Positions 30,222 through 39,488 of a stretch of DNA of 64,000 nucleotides are shown here, in pieces. Origin of the DNA: Pseudoxanthomonas sp. SE1. Lineage in GTDB: Bacteria; Pseudomonadota; Gammaproteobacteria; Xanthomonadales; Xanthomonadaceae. The stretch lies in the NCBI RefSeq assembly GCF_029542205.1, contig NZ_CP113783.1:2285001-2349000 (forward strand), written 5' to 3'. Within the stretch, counting starts at the first letter, position 1; each line of letters begins with the position of its first letter. The translations under genes were made by a program, and so were the position numbers. The notes below the pieces were generated by a model. It made no database searches and was not told where the DNA came from. It saw nothing but the letters and a program-made list of their open reading frames with translations.

Positions 30222-30634
30222 TGAACCTCCACAACACCCGCCTCTGCTTTCTGGTTCCGTTTGTCGCGCTCGTGCTGGTGGCATGCACGAAACAGGAACA
30301 AGCGCCTGTACCCGCCATCCCGCCCACCGAACTGGCGGCGACCGACACACCGCCCCCCGTGTATCCGCCCGAAGCCGAATGCAACAGCGAGGGCGGCACC
30401 ACCGTGCTGCGCGTGACCATCGAGAAGGATGGCGTGCCTTCGCGCGTTTCGCAGGCACAGGGCAGCGGCAACGCCGCCCTCGACAAGGCGGCGCTCGAAG
30501 CCGTGCAGACCTGGAAATTCCGCGCCGCCACGCGCAACGGAAAGCCGGTCAGCCACACCATCACCGTGCCGGTGACGTTCCCGCCCGTGCTGGAAAAGCC
30601 GACGCGCTGCTTCGCACAGGGCAGCCAGGGCTGA
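30221..30634 (+). CDS. TonB C-terminal-domain lipoprotein
   Basis: A 137-residue protein with a lipobox signal (ALVLVACTK) and a single TonB-like C-terminal domain: PPVYPPEAE, GGTTVLRVTIEKDGVPS, ALDKAALEAVQTWKFRAATRNGKPV. It lacks the membrane helix and proline spacer of true TonB, so it is unlikely to transduce energy. Such short TonB-C lipoproteins are common in Xanthomonadaceae with no assigned role. Two longer paralogues are in the window at 52586 and 53608. Confidence 0.82.
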   Translation: MNLHNTRLCFLVPFVALVLVACTKQEQAPVPAIPPTELAATDTPPPVYPPEAECNSEGGTTVLRVTIEKDGVPSRVSQAQGSGNAALDKAALEAVQTWKFRAATRNGKPVSHTITVPVTFPPVLEKPTRCFAQGSQG

Positions 30635-30650
30635 CGCAGGCCACTGGGTC

Positions 30651-31046
30651 ATGTCGATGGAAGGGATCAATGTCTGGGCGGTACTGCTGGCAGCGGCGTG
30701 CAGCTTCCTGCTGGGTGGCATCTGGTATGGGCCGCTGTTCGGCAAGGCGTGGAACAAGGCTGCAGGTATGGACCCGCAGAAGCAGGGGCATCCGGCGAAG
30801 ATCTTTGGCGGCGCCTTCCTGTTCTCCGTGCTCGCAGCCGGCGTGTTCGCATTTCTGGTCGGACCGCAGCCGGCGCTGGCAACCGCACTCTGCCGCGGCG
30901 CGCTGGTCGGCTTCTGCTTCGTGGCGGCCAGCTTCGGCATCAACTATCTGTTCGCGCAGCGTGGCGCGCGGCTCTGGTTGATCGACGCCGGCTACCACAC
31001 GCTGCAGTTCACCCTGTTCGGCCTCGTCCTCGGCCTCTGGCACTGA
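30651..31046 (+). CDS. DUF1761 membrane protein
   Basis: A 131-residue protein with four predicted helices; GGIWYGPLFGKAWNKAAG near the N-terminus and IDAGYHTLQFTLFGLVLGLW at the end are typical of DUF1761. Function unknown. It ends ten bases from the convergent end of rluC. Confidence 0.8.
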   Translation: MSMEGINVWAVLLAAACSFLLGGIWYGPLFGKAWNKAAGMDPQKQGHPAKIFGGAFLFSVLAAGVFAFLVGPQPALATALCRGALVGFCFVAASFGINYLFAQRGARLWLIDAGYHTLQFTLFGLVLGLWH

Positions 31047-31055
31047 CGCGGCCCG

Positions 31056-32054
31056 TCAGCCAAGCCGTTCCAGTGCCTCGGCAAGATCCTCGGACAGCGG
31101 CGCACTGAGCACGTAAGGCGTCCTGCCGCCGTCCAGCGCGAACTGCAGCGACGCGGCATGCAGGAACAGGCGCTTCAGGCCTGCCTGCTCACGCAGGCGC
31201 TTGTTGACGGCCGGATCGCCGTACTTGTCGTCGCCCGCCACCGGATGACCGATGTGCTGCGCGTGCACGCGGATCTGGTGGGTGCGGCCGGTCTCGATGC
31301 GCACTTCGCAGAACGAATGCCCTCCCCGCCGTTCCAGCACGCGGAAGTGGCTCAACGACGCCTTGCCGTCGCGGTGCACCTGCACGTGCCGCTCACCGCC
31401 CTGGCGCAGGCCAATGTGCAGCGGCGCGTCCACGCTCATCACCCCATCGGGCATGCGGCCGACCAGCAGCGTCAGGTAGCGCTTCTCGATGGCACGGGTG
31501 CCGTCCTCGCTGTCCTCGCGCAGCAACGCCTGCAGTTCGGACAGCGCCGAGCGCTTCTTAGCCATCACCAGCAGGCCGGAGGTGTCGCGGTCCAGCCGGT
31601 GCACCAGTTCCAAGGACTGGTGGGGCCGGAGCGCGCGCATGGTCTCGATGGCGCCATGGCTGATGCCGCTGCCGCCGTGGCTGGCCACACCGGTGGGCTT
31701 GTTGATGACCAGCAGCCGCTCGTCCTCGAAGACGATGGCCGCCTCCATCCGCTTCAGGAAGCCCGCCGGTGGCGTCGCCTTGTCTCCGACATCCGCGAGA
31801 CTGACCGGCGGAATACGCACCTCGTCCCCACCCTCCAGCTTGCGCTCGGCCTTGGCCCGACCGCCATTCACCCGCACCTGGCCGCTCCGCACCAGCTTGT
31901 AGACCAGACTGCGAGGCGCGCCTTTCAGCTGACCCAGCAGGAAGTTGTCCAGCCGCTGCCCACCGCGGTCCTCCGGCACCGTGACCGTCCGCACGGCGCT
32001 CTTGGCACCCGCTGCCGGCTTGTCGGAGGGGGGGCTGGGGTTGGAAGCATTCAT
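31056..32054 (-). CDS. rluC: 23S rRNA pseudouridine synthase RluC
   Basis: A 332-residue enzyme forming pseudouridine at 23S rRNA positions 955, 2504 and 2580 in E. coli. An S4 RNA-binding domain (RSLVYKLVRSGQVRVNGGRA, residues 48-67) precedes the RluA-family catalytic domain with HRLDRDTSG, catalytic D155. ATG 32054 was chosen because upstream in-frame codons lie in the rne leader. It is divergent from rne, as in E. coli, where the two share a regulatory region. Confidence 0.93.
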   Translation of the reverse strand: MNASNPSPPSDKPAAGAKSAVRTVTVPEDRGGQRLDNFLLGQLKGAPRSLVYKLVRSGQVRVNGGRAKAERKLEGGDEVRIPPVSLADVGDKATPPAGFLKRMEAAIVFEDERLLVINKPTGVASHGGSGISHGAIETMRALRPHQSLELVHRLDRDTSGLLVMAKKRSALSELQALLREDSEDGTRAIEKRYLTLLVGRMPDGVMSVDAPLHIGLRQGGERHVQVHRDGKASLSHFRVLERRGGHSFCEVRIETGRTHQIRVHAQHIGHPVAGDDKYGDPAVNKRLREQAGLKRLFLHAASLQFALDGGRTPYVLSAPLSEDLAEALERLG

Positions 32055-32436
32055 TCTGTTACACTCGGCGGGCGAGATAAGGGTTTGATTTCGCAGGGAG
32101 TTGCAGTTGGGCCAGAAGCCCGTCTCCCCGCGATTCCGGCAAGTGCGCGGCCACCGCCCCAGGGGCGGCCATGTTAGCGGCTGATCGGCAGGCCCGGATA
32201 CCGCCGGGTACGTGACGGTACCTGTGGCTGAACATGTCCCGCGCGGCGCCACCTCACCAGGGAAGCTGCCGCCGGTCCCGCAACACCTATTAGAACAAGC
32301 GCTCCCGCGGCCTGCCGTGGTGTCGTAGCGCTGGAAACCCGATCTGCCCCGCTGCGCCTGCGCAAGGGGTGGTGCAACGTTCCAGAAGCGAAACTCCATG
32401 GCGTTCCGCGCGGTAGCAGCGCGCGAGGAACGCACA
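32055..32436 (+). promoter_or_regulatory. rne leader / rluC-rne intergenic region
   Basis: A 382-base non-coding gap with several GC-rich hairpins, for instance around 32150-32171 (CCGCC/GGCGG). In E. coli the rne 5' UTR is about 360 nucleotides and its hairpins sense RNase E activity for autoregulation. The same position and length here suggest a similar leader. Promoter positions were not resolved. GAGGAA lies 6-7 bases before the rne ATG. Confidence 0.6.
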
Positions 32437-35400
32437 ATGAAACGCATGTTGATCAACGCCACGCAGGCCGAAGAGCTGCGCGTGGCCATCGTCGACGGTC
32501 AGACCCTGTACGACATCGATATCGAACAGCCGTCGAAGGAACAGAAGAAGTCCAACATCTACAAGGGCCGCATCACCCGGCTCGAGCCCTCCCTGGAAGC
32601 CGCCTTCGTCGATTACGGCGCGGACCGCCATGGCTTCCTGCCGCTGAAGGAAATCTCCCGCGATTACTTCCAGGCCGGCGTCGACCACAACAAGGCCGGC
32701 ATTCGCGAACTGCTGAAGGAAGGCCAGGAAGTCGTCGTCCAGGTGGACAAGGACGAGCGCGGCAACAAGGGCGCCGCCCTGACCACGTTCATCTCACTGG
32801 CCGGCCGCTACATGGTGCTGATGCCCAACTCGCCCACCGCCGGTGGCGTGTCGCGCCGCATCGAGGGCGACGACCGCGCCGAGCTGAAGAAGGCGATGGA
32901 CGCGCTGGCCATTCCCGACGACATGGGCGTGATCATCCGCACCGCCGGCGTCGGCCGTGATGCCGAAGAGCTGCAGTGGGACCTGGATTACCTGCTGAGC
33001 GTGTGGAAGGCCATCGCCGAAGCCGCGCTGACCAAGCCGGCCCCGTTCCTGATCTACCAGGAAAGCCGCCTGATCGTGCGCGCCTTGCGCGACTACCTGC
33101 GCAGCGACGTGGGCGAAATCCTGGTCGACACCGACGAACTGTACGAAACCGCCCGTGAGTTCATGCAGCAGGTCATGCCGCACAACCTGCGCAAGTTGAA
33201 GGCGTACAAGGACGACATCCCGCTGTTCAACCGCTTCCAGATCGAATCGCAGATCGAAGGCGCGTACGAACGCAACGTGCGGCTGCCTTCCGGCGGCTCC
33301 ATCGTGGTCGACCAGACCGAGGCGCTGACCGCCATCGACGTCAACTCGGCGCGCGCCACCAAGGGCGGCGACATCGAGGAAACCGCGTTCCACACCAACA
33401 TGGAAGCGGCCGAGGAAGTGGCCCGCCAGCTGCGCCTGCGCGACTTGGGTGGCCTGGTGGTGATCGACTTCATCGACATGTCGAGCAACAAGCACCAGCG
33501 CGAAGTCGAGAACAAGCTGCAGAACGCGCTGAAGTACGACCGCGCCCGCGTGCAGATCGGCCGCATCTCGCGCTTCGGACTGCTCGAAATGAGCCGCCAG
33601 CGCCTGCGTCCGTCGCTGGGCGAATCCAGCCAGATCGTCTGCCCGCGCTGCGAAGGCCATGGCCGCATGCGCAGCGTCGAGTCGCTGTCGCTGTCGATCA
33701 TCCGCGTGGCCGAAGAGCACGCCATGAAGGACAACACCGGGCAGGTGCTGATCCAGGCGCCGCTCGAGATCGCCAACTTCCTGCTCAACGAGAAGCGCAG
33801 CGCCCTGCGCGAGATCGAACAGCGCCACGACGCGCCCGTCATCATCGTGGCCGACGAAGCGCTGCACACCCCGCACTACGAAGTCACCCGCATCCGCGAG
33901 AACGAACTCGGCGAAGAAAGCAGCAAGCCCAGCTACCACCGCGGCACCCAGCGCAAGCTGCCGGTGCATGCGCTGACCAAGGCCCAGCTCAACATCCCGG
34001 CCGCACCGGCGGTCACGCACGTGAAGCACGCGCAGCCGGCCCCGGTACGCGAAGAGCGCGAAACCCCGGTGGCGGCACCCGCACCGGCTCCGGTCGCCGC
34101 GCCCGTCGCGGTGGCCGCACCCGCCAGCGGCGGCGTGATCGGCTGGTTCAAGCGACTGCTCGGCGGCAGCGAAGCCACCACGCCCGCACCGCAGGCGCGG
34201 CCGCAACAGGACAACCGCCAGCGCAATGACCGCAACAACGGCCGTCGCGAAAACCGCGACACCCGCGGCCAGCAGAACCAGGGCCGTGGCGGCAAGCAGG
34301 ACGGCGGCCGCCGCGATGAGCGCGGCAGCAAGGGCCAGAATGCGCAGGGCGGCAATACGCAGCAGCAGAAGCCGCGCAACGAACAGCAGGCCCCGAAGCC
34401 TCAGAAGGCGCAGGGCGGCCAGCAGAACGCGCAGGGCAACGCCCCGCAGCAGAAGGCACCCCGGCAGGCGCAACCCGGCAAGCAGGAAGGCCAGCGCCAG
34501 CCGAACGCACCGCGCACGCCCCAGCAGGAGACGGCCAAGTCTGCTGCCCCCGGTGTCGACGATGCGGTGATCGCAGCCGCGGCCGTGGCAGCAGCCGCGG
34601 TTGAAACCACGCGCGCGACACCGGCCGCCGTCACCGCCGCAGCCACGCCGGTCGATGCGCAGGCAGCGGACACCGAAGTGACCGATACCCTGGCCGCACA
34701 GGCCGGCCCTGACGCCGCGGCGGATGCCGGTGAGGGTGGCGAAGGCGGCGGCCGTCGCCGTCGTGGCCGTCGTGGTGGACGCCGTCGTCGTCGCGGCAAT
34801 GGCGAAGGCGCGGCCGCCGGCGAAGAAGGCCTGTCGGTCGACGACCTCGGCAGCGACGACGAAGCCCCGGTAGTCGATCGTTCGCAGCCCGAGTTCGATT
34901 TCGATGACGAAGAGCCGGCCGTCGCCGCTCCCCGTCCGCCGAAGCCCCAGACCGCGCATGCTCCGGCACGTGAACCGGCTGCACCGGTTGTTGCGGTCGC
35001 CGCCGCAGCGGTCGTGGCAGCCGAGGTCGCGGCATCCGGCTCGGCCGAGGCGCCGACGCCCGTCAACGTGCCTGCTCCCGTCGTGGCCGAAGCCGCACTG
35101 GCGGCCGAGGTCATCGAGGACGTGAAGGTGCAGGCCGTGCTCGCCCAGTCCGAGGTGGCTGCCACGGTGCAGGAAGAAGCGCCCGCAGCTGCCGCCATCG
35201 TCGAGACGGTGAAGGCCGAGATCGCCGCCGAACCCGCGCGGATGATCGAAACGCCTGTCGCGGTGGCGCAAGTCGTCGATGCGGCCCCCGCCGCCGAAGC
35301 TCCCGTGGCCGATGTGCGCAGCGAGCCCGTGCAGATCGACCTGGTCGACGCGGTGAACGAAGTCGCCAGCGAACCCGTCGCGCCCGTCGAGGTGGCCGTG

Positions 35401-35601
35401 GCCGCGCCCGCCCCGCAGCAGGCCCCAAAACCGGCCAGCATGCCGGCAACGGGTTCGCTGTTCTTCGTCGCCGACGCCGACACGCCGCCGTCGGTGACGC
35501 GCAGCCTGTTCGAGCCCGTGGTGACGCCGGTCAAGCCGGCGGACGACATCGCCCACGACGACAAGCAGGACGACGAAACGTCGGAAGAACGCAGCGTCTG
35601 A
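32437..35601 (+). CDS. rne: Ribonuclease E
   Basis: A 1054-residue endoribonuclease, core of the RNA degradosome. The catalytic half starts [17 protein letters not shown] with an S1 domain (residues 35-125); catalytic aspartates D301 and D344 ([20 protein letters not shown]) and zinc-link cysteines C402 and C405 (CPRCEGHGR) align well with E. coli D303/D346 and C404/C407. From about residue 530 the protein is disordered: Gln/Asn-rich, then a strong arginine patch ([15 protein letters not shown], about 770-785), then Ala/Val-rich sequence to a conserved-looking end [19 protein letters not shown]. The patch probably binds RNA; partner motifs are unknown. An ATG at 32398 is in frame but less likely. 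Confidence 0.95.
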   Translation: MKRMLINATQAEELRVAIVDGQTLYDIDIEQPSKEQKKSNIYKGRITRLEPSLEAAFVDYGADRHGFLPLKEISRDYFQAGVDHNKAGIRELLKEGQEVVVQVDKDERGNKGAALTTFISLAGRYMVLMPNSPTAGGVSRRIEGDDRAELKKAMDALAIPDDMGVIIRTAGVGRDAEELQWDLDYLLSVWKAIAEAALTKPAPFLIYQESRLIVRALRDYLRSDVGEILVDTDELYETAREFMQQVMPHNLRKLKAYKDDIPLFNRFQIESQIEGAYERNVRLPSGGSIVVDQTEALTAIDVNSARATKGGDIEETAFHTNMEAAEEVARQLRLRDLGGLVVIDFIDMSSNKHQREVENKLQNALKYDRARVQIGRISRFGLLEMSRQRLRPSLGESSQIVCPRCEGHGRMRSVESLSLSIIRVAEEHAMKDNTGQVLIQAPLEIANFLLNEKRSALREIEQRHDAPVIIVADEALHTPHYEVTRIRENELGEESSKPSYHRGTQRKLPVHALTKAQLNIPAAPAVTHVKHAQPAPVREERETPVAAPAPAPVAAPVAVAAPASGGVIGWFKRLLGGSEATTPAPQARPQQDNRQRNDRNNGRRENRDTRGQQNQGRGGKQDGGRRDERGSKGQNAQGGNTQQQKPRNEQQAPKPQKAQGGQQNAQGNAPQQKAPRQAQPGKQEGQRQPNAPRTPQQETAKSAAPGVDDAVIAAAAVAAAAVETTRATPAAVTAAATPVDAQAADTEVTDTLAAQAGPDAAADAGEGGEGGGRRRRGRRGGRRRRRGNGEGAAAGEEGLSVDDLGSDDEAPVVDRSQPEFDFDDEEPAVAAPRPPKPQTAHAPAREPAAPVVAVAAAAVVAAEVAASGSAEAPTPVNVPAPVVAEAALAAEVIEDVKVQAVLAQSEVAATVQEEAPAAAAIVETVKAEIAAEPARMIETPVAVAQVVDAAPAAEAPVADVRSEPVQIDLVDAVNEVASEPVAPVEVAVAAPAPQQAPKPASMPATGSLFFVADADTPPSVTRSLFEPVVTPVKPADDIAHDDKQDDETSEERSV

Positions 35602-35632
35602 CACGCAGCGCACTCCCGGAGAGCTGAAAGCA

Positions 35633-35656
35633 CACTGGCCGCGCAAGCGGCCAGTG
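35633..35656 (+). terminator. Terminator hairpin after rne
   Basis: CACTGGCCGC, loop GCAA, GCGGCCAGTG; a 10-bp GNRA-capped stem followed by a weak T-rich stretch (TCGTTTC). Confidence 0.7.
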
Positions 35657-35679
35657 TCGTTTCAGGCAACCACCCGAAC

Positions 35680-36164
35680 GTCGTCCCTGCGAACACTGGG
35701 ACCCATCTTGGCCTTGCTGTAGGTACTGCGGCGCGTACAGGCAATGGATTCTAGCCTGCGCTGGAATGACGCCGGCCGTCGTCCCAGCGAACGCTGGGAC
35801 CCATCTTGGCCTTGCTGTAGGTACTGCGGCGCGCACGGGCGATGGATTCCAGCCTGCGCTGGAATGACATCGGCCGTCGTCCCAGCGAACGCTGGGACCC
35901 ATCTTGACCTTGCTGTGGTTATCGCGACGCGCACGGGGCAATGGATTCCAGTCTGCGCTGGAATGACGTCGACCGTCGTCCCAGCGAACGCTGGGACCCA
36001 TCTTGCCCCTGCTGTAGGTACCGCGGCGCGCATGGGCAATGGATTCCAGCCTGCGCTGGAGTGACGCCGGACGTCGTCCCAGCGAACGCTGGGACCCATC
36101 TTGATCTTGCTGTGGCTTCCGCGGCGCGCACAGGCAATGGATTCCAGCGTTCGCTGGAATGACG
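35680..36164. repeat. Five tandem ~98-bp repeat units of paired palindromes
   Basis: Units begin at about 35680, 35778, 35876, 35975 and 36073. Each holds two inverted repeats: GTCCCAGCGAACGCTGGGAC and ATTCCAGCCTGCGCTGGAAT, joined by CCATCTTG...TTGCTGT and a GCGCGCA-containing linker. The first unit is the most diverged (CCCTGCGAACACTGGG). The last right palindrome differs (CAGCGTTCGCTGG). It looks like interspersed REP elements amplified in tandem. It occupies most of the rne-gacA gap; no gene is seen in it. Confidence 0.92.
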
Positions 36165-36195
36165 GAGACGGACAGTGCAGACTGGTTTGCGGCGA

Positions 36196-36226
36196 GGCTG
36201 CGGGGCTGCGGGGCTGCGGGGCTGCG
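36196..36226. repeat. 8-bp microsatellite (GGCTGCGG, nearly four copies)
   Basis: Three perfect GGCTGCGG units plus seven bases of a fourth, ending 13 bases beyond the stop codon of the minus-strand regulator gene. An 8-bp unit is prone to slippage; being outside the frame it would not shift coding but could change the 3' end. Confidence 0.85.
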
Positions 36227-36239
36227 TGTTCCGGACGGG

Positions 36240-36887
36240 TCAGAGCGCGCGCGACGGATCCATCAGTCCCCACTGCGCGGCAAGCCGTGCCAGCGCGATG
36301 TTGTCCTGCACGCCGGTCTTCTCGAACAGCCGCGTCTTGTGCGTGTTCACCGTCTTCGCGCTCAGGCTCAGGCGCTTGGCGATCTCTTCCTGGCGCAGGC
36401 CCTGCGTCAGCAGCATGGCGACTTCCAGTTCCCGCGGCGACAGCGCATCGAATGGCGACGCATCGCCGCCCACCGTATGCAAAGCGAGGTTCTGCGCCAC
36501 GTTGCTGCCCAGGTAGCGCTTGCCGCGCGACACGTCGCGCACGGCACGGATCAGTTCGGCCGCATCGCCCGCCTTGCCGAGGTAACCCGACGCGCCGGCT
36601 TCCAGCAAGCGCTTCGGCAACGGGCCATCCTCCAGCACCGACACGATGATCACCCGCACGCCCATGTCGGCGCGCACGATGCGCTCGGTCACTTCGAGAC
36701 CGCTGTAGCCCGGCAGATGCAGGTCGCACAGCACCACGTCCGGCTTGAGCTGGCGCACCATCGGCAACGCGGCCTCGCCGGTCTCCGCTTCGCCCACCAC
36801 CTCGATGTCGGTGTCCGTGCCGAGGATGAGGCGCATGCCGGTGCGCACGAGCGCATGGTCGTCGATGAGGAAAACGCGGATCGTCAT
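36240..36887 (-). CDS. gacA: LuxR-type response regulator, GacA/UvrY homologue
   Basis: A 215-residue two-component regulator. Receiver: FLIDDHALVRTG, phosphoacceptor D55 in VVLCDLHLPG, and lysine in ASGYLGKAG. The C-terminal HTH reads SPFDALSPRELEVAMLLTQG and LSLSAKTVNTHKTRLFEKTG, which is the GacA/UvrY signature (SPFDxLSxRELxxAM). GacA proteins act with a GacS/BarA kinase to turn on small RNAs that titrate RsmA/CsrA. No kinase or small RNA gene of that type was found in the window. ATG 36887 fits the receiver start; a 16-codon extension upstream is unlikely. Confidence 0.87.
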   Translation of the reverse strand: MTIRVFLIDDHALVRTGMRLILGTDTDIEVVGEAETGEAALPMVRQLKPDVVLCDLHLPGYSGLEVTERIVRADMGVRVIIVSVLEDGPLPKRLLEAGASGYLGKAGDAAELIRAVRDVSRGKRYLGSNVAQNLALHTVGGDASPFDALSPRELEVAMLLTQGLRQEEIAKRLSLSAKTVNTHKTRLFEKTGVQDNIALARLAAQWGLMDPSRAL

Positions 36888-37043
36888 GGGAAACGGATGC
36901 CTTGAGGTACGGTTCGAGCGTAGGTGGCCGTCCATCGCCGCGCAATTAACATTCTATCGGTTGTCGGGTCCGTGCATGCAGAAAGCCACATCCGGCACAC
37001 GCATGCGCTGCGGCATACTCCGGCTTTCCCAAAGGAATCCGAC

Positions 37044-37916
37044 ATGCCCGGCATCCGTCCGTATCTTCGCGCCGCCCTGCTGCTCTCCCTCGCCGCCATC
37101 TCGCCCGCCTGGGCCGATGACGGTGTTTCCGATCGCTGGCACACGCAGGTCGGCGATGTCAGCGCGCACGCCGCCACCACTGCACGCGGCGATGCGATCA
37201 GCCGGCGGCTGGACGCTCTGGGCATTGCGTGGAAGCGCGAGGCGTTCGAGCAGGACGGCCAGTCCGGCCACAACCTGGTCGCCGACCTCGGCGGCCCCGA
37301 CGGGGCGCCGCTGCTGCTGATCGGCGCGCACTACGACCAGGTGGACGTGGGCCATGGCGCGACCGACAACGCCTCGGGCGTGGCGGCCGTGCTGGAACTG
37401 GCGCAGGCGCTGAAGACGAAGCCCCTCGCGGGCCATCGCGTGCAGGTCGCGTTCTGGGATCTCGAAGAGAAGGGCCTGCTGGGTTCGCGCGCATGGGTCG
37501 CCACGCCCGGCCGCGAGAAGCCCGTGCTGTACGTCAACTTCGATGTCTTCGGCTGGGGCGATACCTTGTGGATGATGGCGCCGGACGCCGGCACGCCGCT
37601 GGTGGCCGCCCTGCGTGCCGCCAGCCAGCACGAGAAACTCGGCTTCCAGCCCGGCGACAAGTACCCGCCCACCGACCACCTGGCCTTCCTCAAGGCGGGC
37701 TGGCCGGCGGTCTCGTTCTCGCTGGTCGGCGGCGACGAGATCAACCCGATCCTCGCGGTCTTCGGTGGCGCCAAGCCGGACCGGATGCCCAAGGTGATGC
37801 AGGTGATCCACAGCCCGCGCGACACCGCCGCCGAACTGGACCGCGCCCGCGTCGACGACGCCTTGCGCGTGGTGGAAGCGGGACTGCGCGCCTGGGATGC
37901 CGCTCCGGCGCCCTGA
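37044..37916 (+). CDS. Exported M28-family metallopeptidase
   Basis: A 290-residue zinc peptidase with a signal peptide cleaved after SPAWA (about residue 24). Metal and catalytic residues are in IGAHYDQVDVG, ATDNASGVAAVLELA, FWDLEEKGLLGS and YVNFDVFGWGD; a late histidine is in MQVIHSPRDT. The family contains aminopeptidases and glutaminyl cyclases. AAGGAA precedes ATG 37044. A 13-bp hairpin follows the stop. Confidence 0.88.
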   Translation: MPGIRPYLRAALLLSLAAISPAWADDGVSDRWHTQVGDVSAHAATTARGDAISRRLDALGIAWKREAFEQDGQSGHNLVADLGGPDGAPLLLIGAHYDQVDVGHGATDNASGVAAVLELAQALKTKPLAGHRVQVAFWDLEEKGLLGSRAWVATPGREKPVLYVNFDVFGWGDTLWMMAPDAGTPLVAALRAASQHEKLGFQPGDKYPPTDHLAFLKAGWPAVSFSLVGGDEINPILAVFGGAKPDRMPKVMQVIHSPRDTAAELDRARVDDALRVVEAGLRAWDAAPAP

Positions 37917-37937
37917 GCGCGCCTGCTTCAACCCACA

Positions 37938-37967
37938 TGCAAACGGGCCCTGGTGGGCCCGTTTGCA
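37938..37967. terminator. Long-stem hairpin after the M28 peptidase gene
   Basis: TGCAAACGGGCCC, loop TGGT, GGGCCCGTTTGCA: 13 perfect base pairs. Neither side has a strong T-run beyond the stem, so termination is likely but not certain. Confidence 0.7.
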
Positions 37968-38343
37968 TCTGGACGAGAACACGCCTGGCTCTTCGGGCGG
38001 CGACGGTGTCGGACTCGCGGTCCACCGCCAGGCGCAGCAAGGAACAGGGGGTGTCCGGAGCGCTGCGTTCGGTTCTCTCGTGGCGCCCTGGGTGCCAGCC
38101 TTGCGGCTCGGAAGCAGGGTTGCGCGGGGGACGGAGGGGGTGGTTCCGTCTGCCCGACCACTGGCGACTTTTTACGTTGCGGTTTGCGAAGACGGCGTGT
38201 ACGGCGTTCAGCTGCAGCGCACGGTTTGATGACGCCGCCTCGACATCGATGAACCCCCGCGAGCACTGCACCCCCGGTTCGCATCCACGTCACGGATCGC
38301 TGCGTAGGTTCATGTCAGGCACGCGCACTTCCCCACAGCCGCC
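37968..38343. other. Intergenic stretch without recognised gene
   Basis: About 376 bases, GC-rich with GGGGG tracts and one T-run (GACTTTTTACG). Frames are open on both strands but show no ribosome site, start context or known domain. The preceding hairpin plus this kind of sequence may be a relic of a dispersed repeat. I see nothing firm in it. Confidence 0.4.
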
Positions 38344-38565
38344 ATGATGACTTTCGATCTGTTCCACGACGCTGCCGACGACGGCAGCTACGAACTCTCC
38401 ATCAACGAGTCCCCGCCCCTGCACTTCGCCAGCCGCGGTGCGGCGTTGGGCTACGCGATCAAGCTCGCCAACCAGCGCCAGCAGCAAGGACTCGACTACG
38501 CCATCAACATCGAGGGCGGCGACGGTCGCTGGCGCCTGTTCAACGGCTGGCGGCTCTGTGCCTGA
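38344..38565 (+). CDS. Small conserved-looking hypothetical protein
   Basis: A 73-residue acidic protein (MMTFDLFHDAADDGSYELS... ending NGWRLCA). No signal or membrane segment. Alternating polar and hydrophobic pattern and third-position GC bias suggest a true gene, with two candidate ATGs at 38344 and 38347, but no clear ribosome site. Unknown function; not obviously linked to the PEP-mutase-like gene 96 bases downstream. Confidence 0.55.
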   Translation: MMTFDLFHDAADDGSYELSINESPPLHFASRGAALGYAIKLANQRQQQGLDYAINIEGGDGRWRLFNGWRLCA

Positions 38566-38661
38566 GGTCGCGGACCTGGTGAGGGCATTCGCGTCCGCAT
38601 CCGGCGAGTAGCCGACGCAGCGGCATGGCACCCTGTGCTTCCCTTCCATGCCGGACCCGCC

Positions 38662-39468
38662 ATGACCGCCCCCTCCGACGCCGTCACCCGTTTCCGCCAG
38701 CTCCACCGACACGGCCTGCTGCGCCTGGCCAACGCGTGGGACGCCGGCACCGCACGCCTGATCGAACACCTCGGCGCCCCGGCCGTGGCGACCACGAGCG
38801 CCGGCCTGGCATGGGCGCTCGGATATCCGGATGGCGACCGCCTGCAGCCTGATGCATTGCTGCACGCCGTGCAGGGCATCGTGCGCACCCTCCAGGTGCC
38901 ATTGACCGTCGACGTGGAAGGCGGCTATTCCGACGATCCCGCCACCGCTGCCGGCACCGTGATGCGCGTGGTGCAGGCCGGTGCCGCCGGCATCAATCTG
39001 GAAGACGGCGCAGGCGAGCCCGCACTCCTCGCCGCCAAGATCCGCGCGATCCGGACCGCCTGCGCCGCGCAGGGACTGGATGTCTTCATCAATGCGCGCA
39101 CCGATGTCTACCTGCGCGGACTGGTCGTGGAAACCGCACGCATCGACGAAACCCTCGCACGCGCCGAGGCCTACCGCGAGGCCGGCGCCGATGGCCTGTT
39201 CGTGCCGGGCGTGGTCGATGCCGATGCCATCGCCACCCTGGCCGCACGCTGCGGCATGCCGCTCAACGTGATGCTGCGCCCGCAGTTGCAGGTTCTCGCC
39301 GCGCTGGAACGCCTCGGCGTGCGCCGCATCAGCACCGGCTCGGCGCTGGCCGAGTCGATGTACGGGCGCCTGGGTGCGCAGGTGGAGGCGTTCCTGCGCG
39401 ATGAGCGCACCACCCTGCCCGATCCCCAAGCCATGGGCTATGGCGCGGTCAATGGCTTGTTCGCCTGA
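38662..39468 (+). CDS. Isocitrate lyase/PEP mutase superfamily protein
   Basis: A 268-residue TIM-barrel enzyme. Recognisable pieces are LRLANAWDAGTARLIEHLGAP, the metal-site strand PLTVDVEGGYSDDP, INLEDGAGEP and VFINARTDVYLRG, the last being the superfamily's general-base region. The catalytic KRCGH motif of isocitrate lyase is absent, so it belongs to the oxaloacetase/2-methylisocitrate-lyase-like group of PEP mutase homologues; the reaction is not predictable. ATG 38662 chosen for the standard N-terminus. Confidence 0.85.
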   Translation: MTAPSDAVTRFRQLHRHGLLRLANAWDAGTARLIEHLGAPAVATTSAGLAWALGYPDGDRLQPDALLHAVQGIVRTLQVPLTVDVEGGYSDDPATAAGTVMRVVQAGAAGINLEDGAGEPALLAAKIRAIRTACAAQGLDVFINARTDVYLRGLVVETARIDETLARAEAYREAGADGLFVPGVVDADAIATLAARCGMPLNVMLRPQLQVLAALERLGVRRISTGSALAESMYGRLGAQVEAFLRDERTTLPDPQAMGYGAVNGLFA

Positions 39469-39488
39469 GAGCGCACGCGGGAACGTGG

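Noticed and set aside
32794..35646. A 950-codon frame antisense to rne
   Set aside because: Shadow of the Ala/Gly/Arg-rich rne codons; no start context or domain.
35680..36164. CRISPR array
   Set aside because: The unit is a ~98-bp repeat without unique spacers, containing two palindromes; no cas gene is in the window.
37897..38293. Protein genes in the gap after the M28 peptidase
   Set aside because: Several overlapping open frames on both strands, Arg/Gly/Pro-rich and without ribosome sites; none is better than the others.
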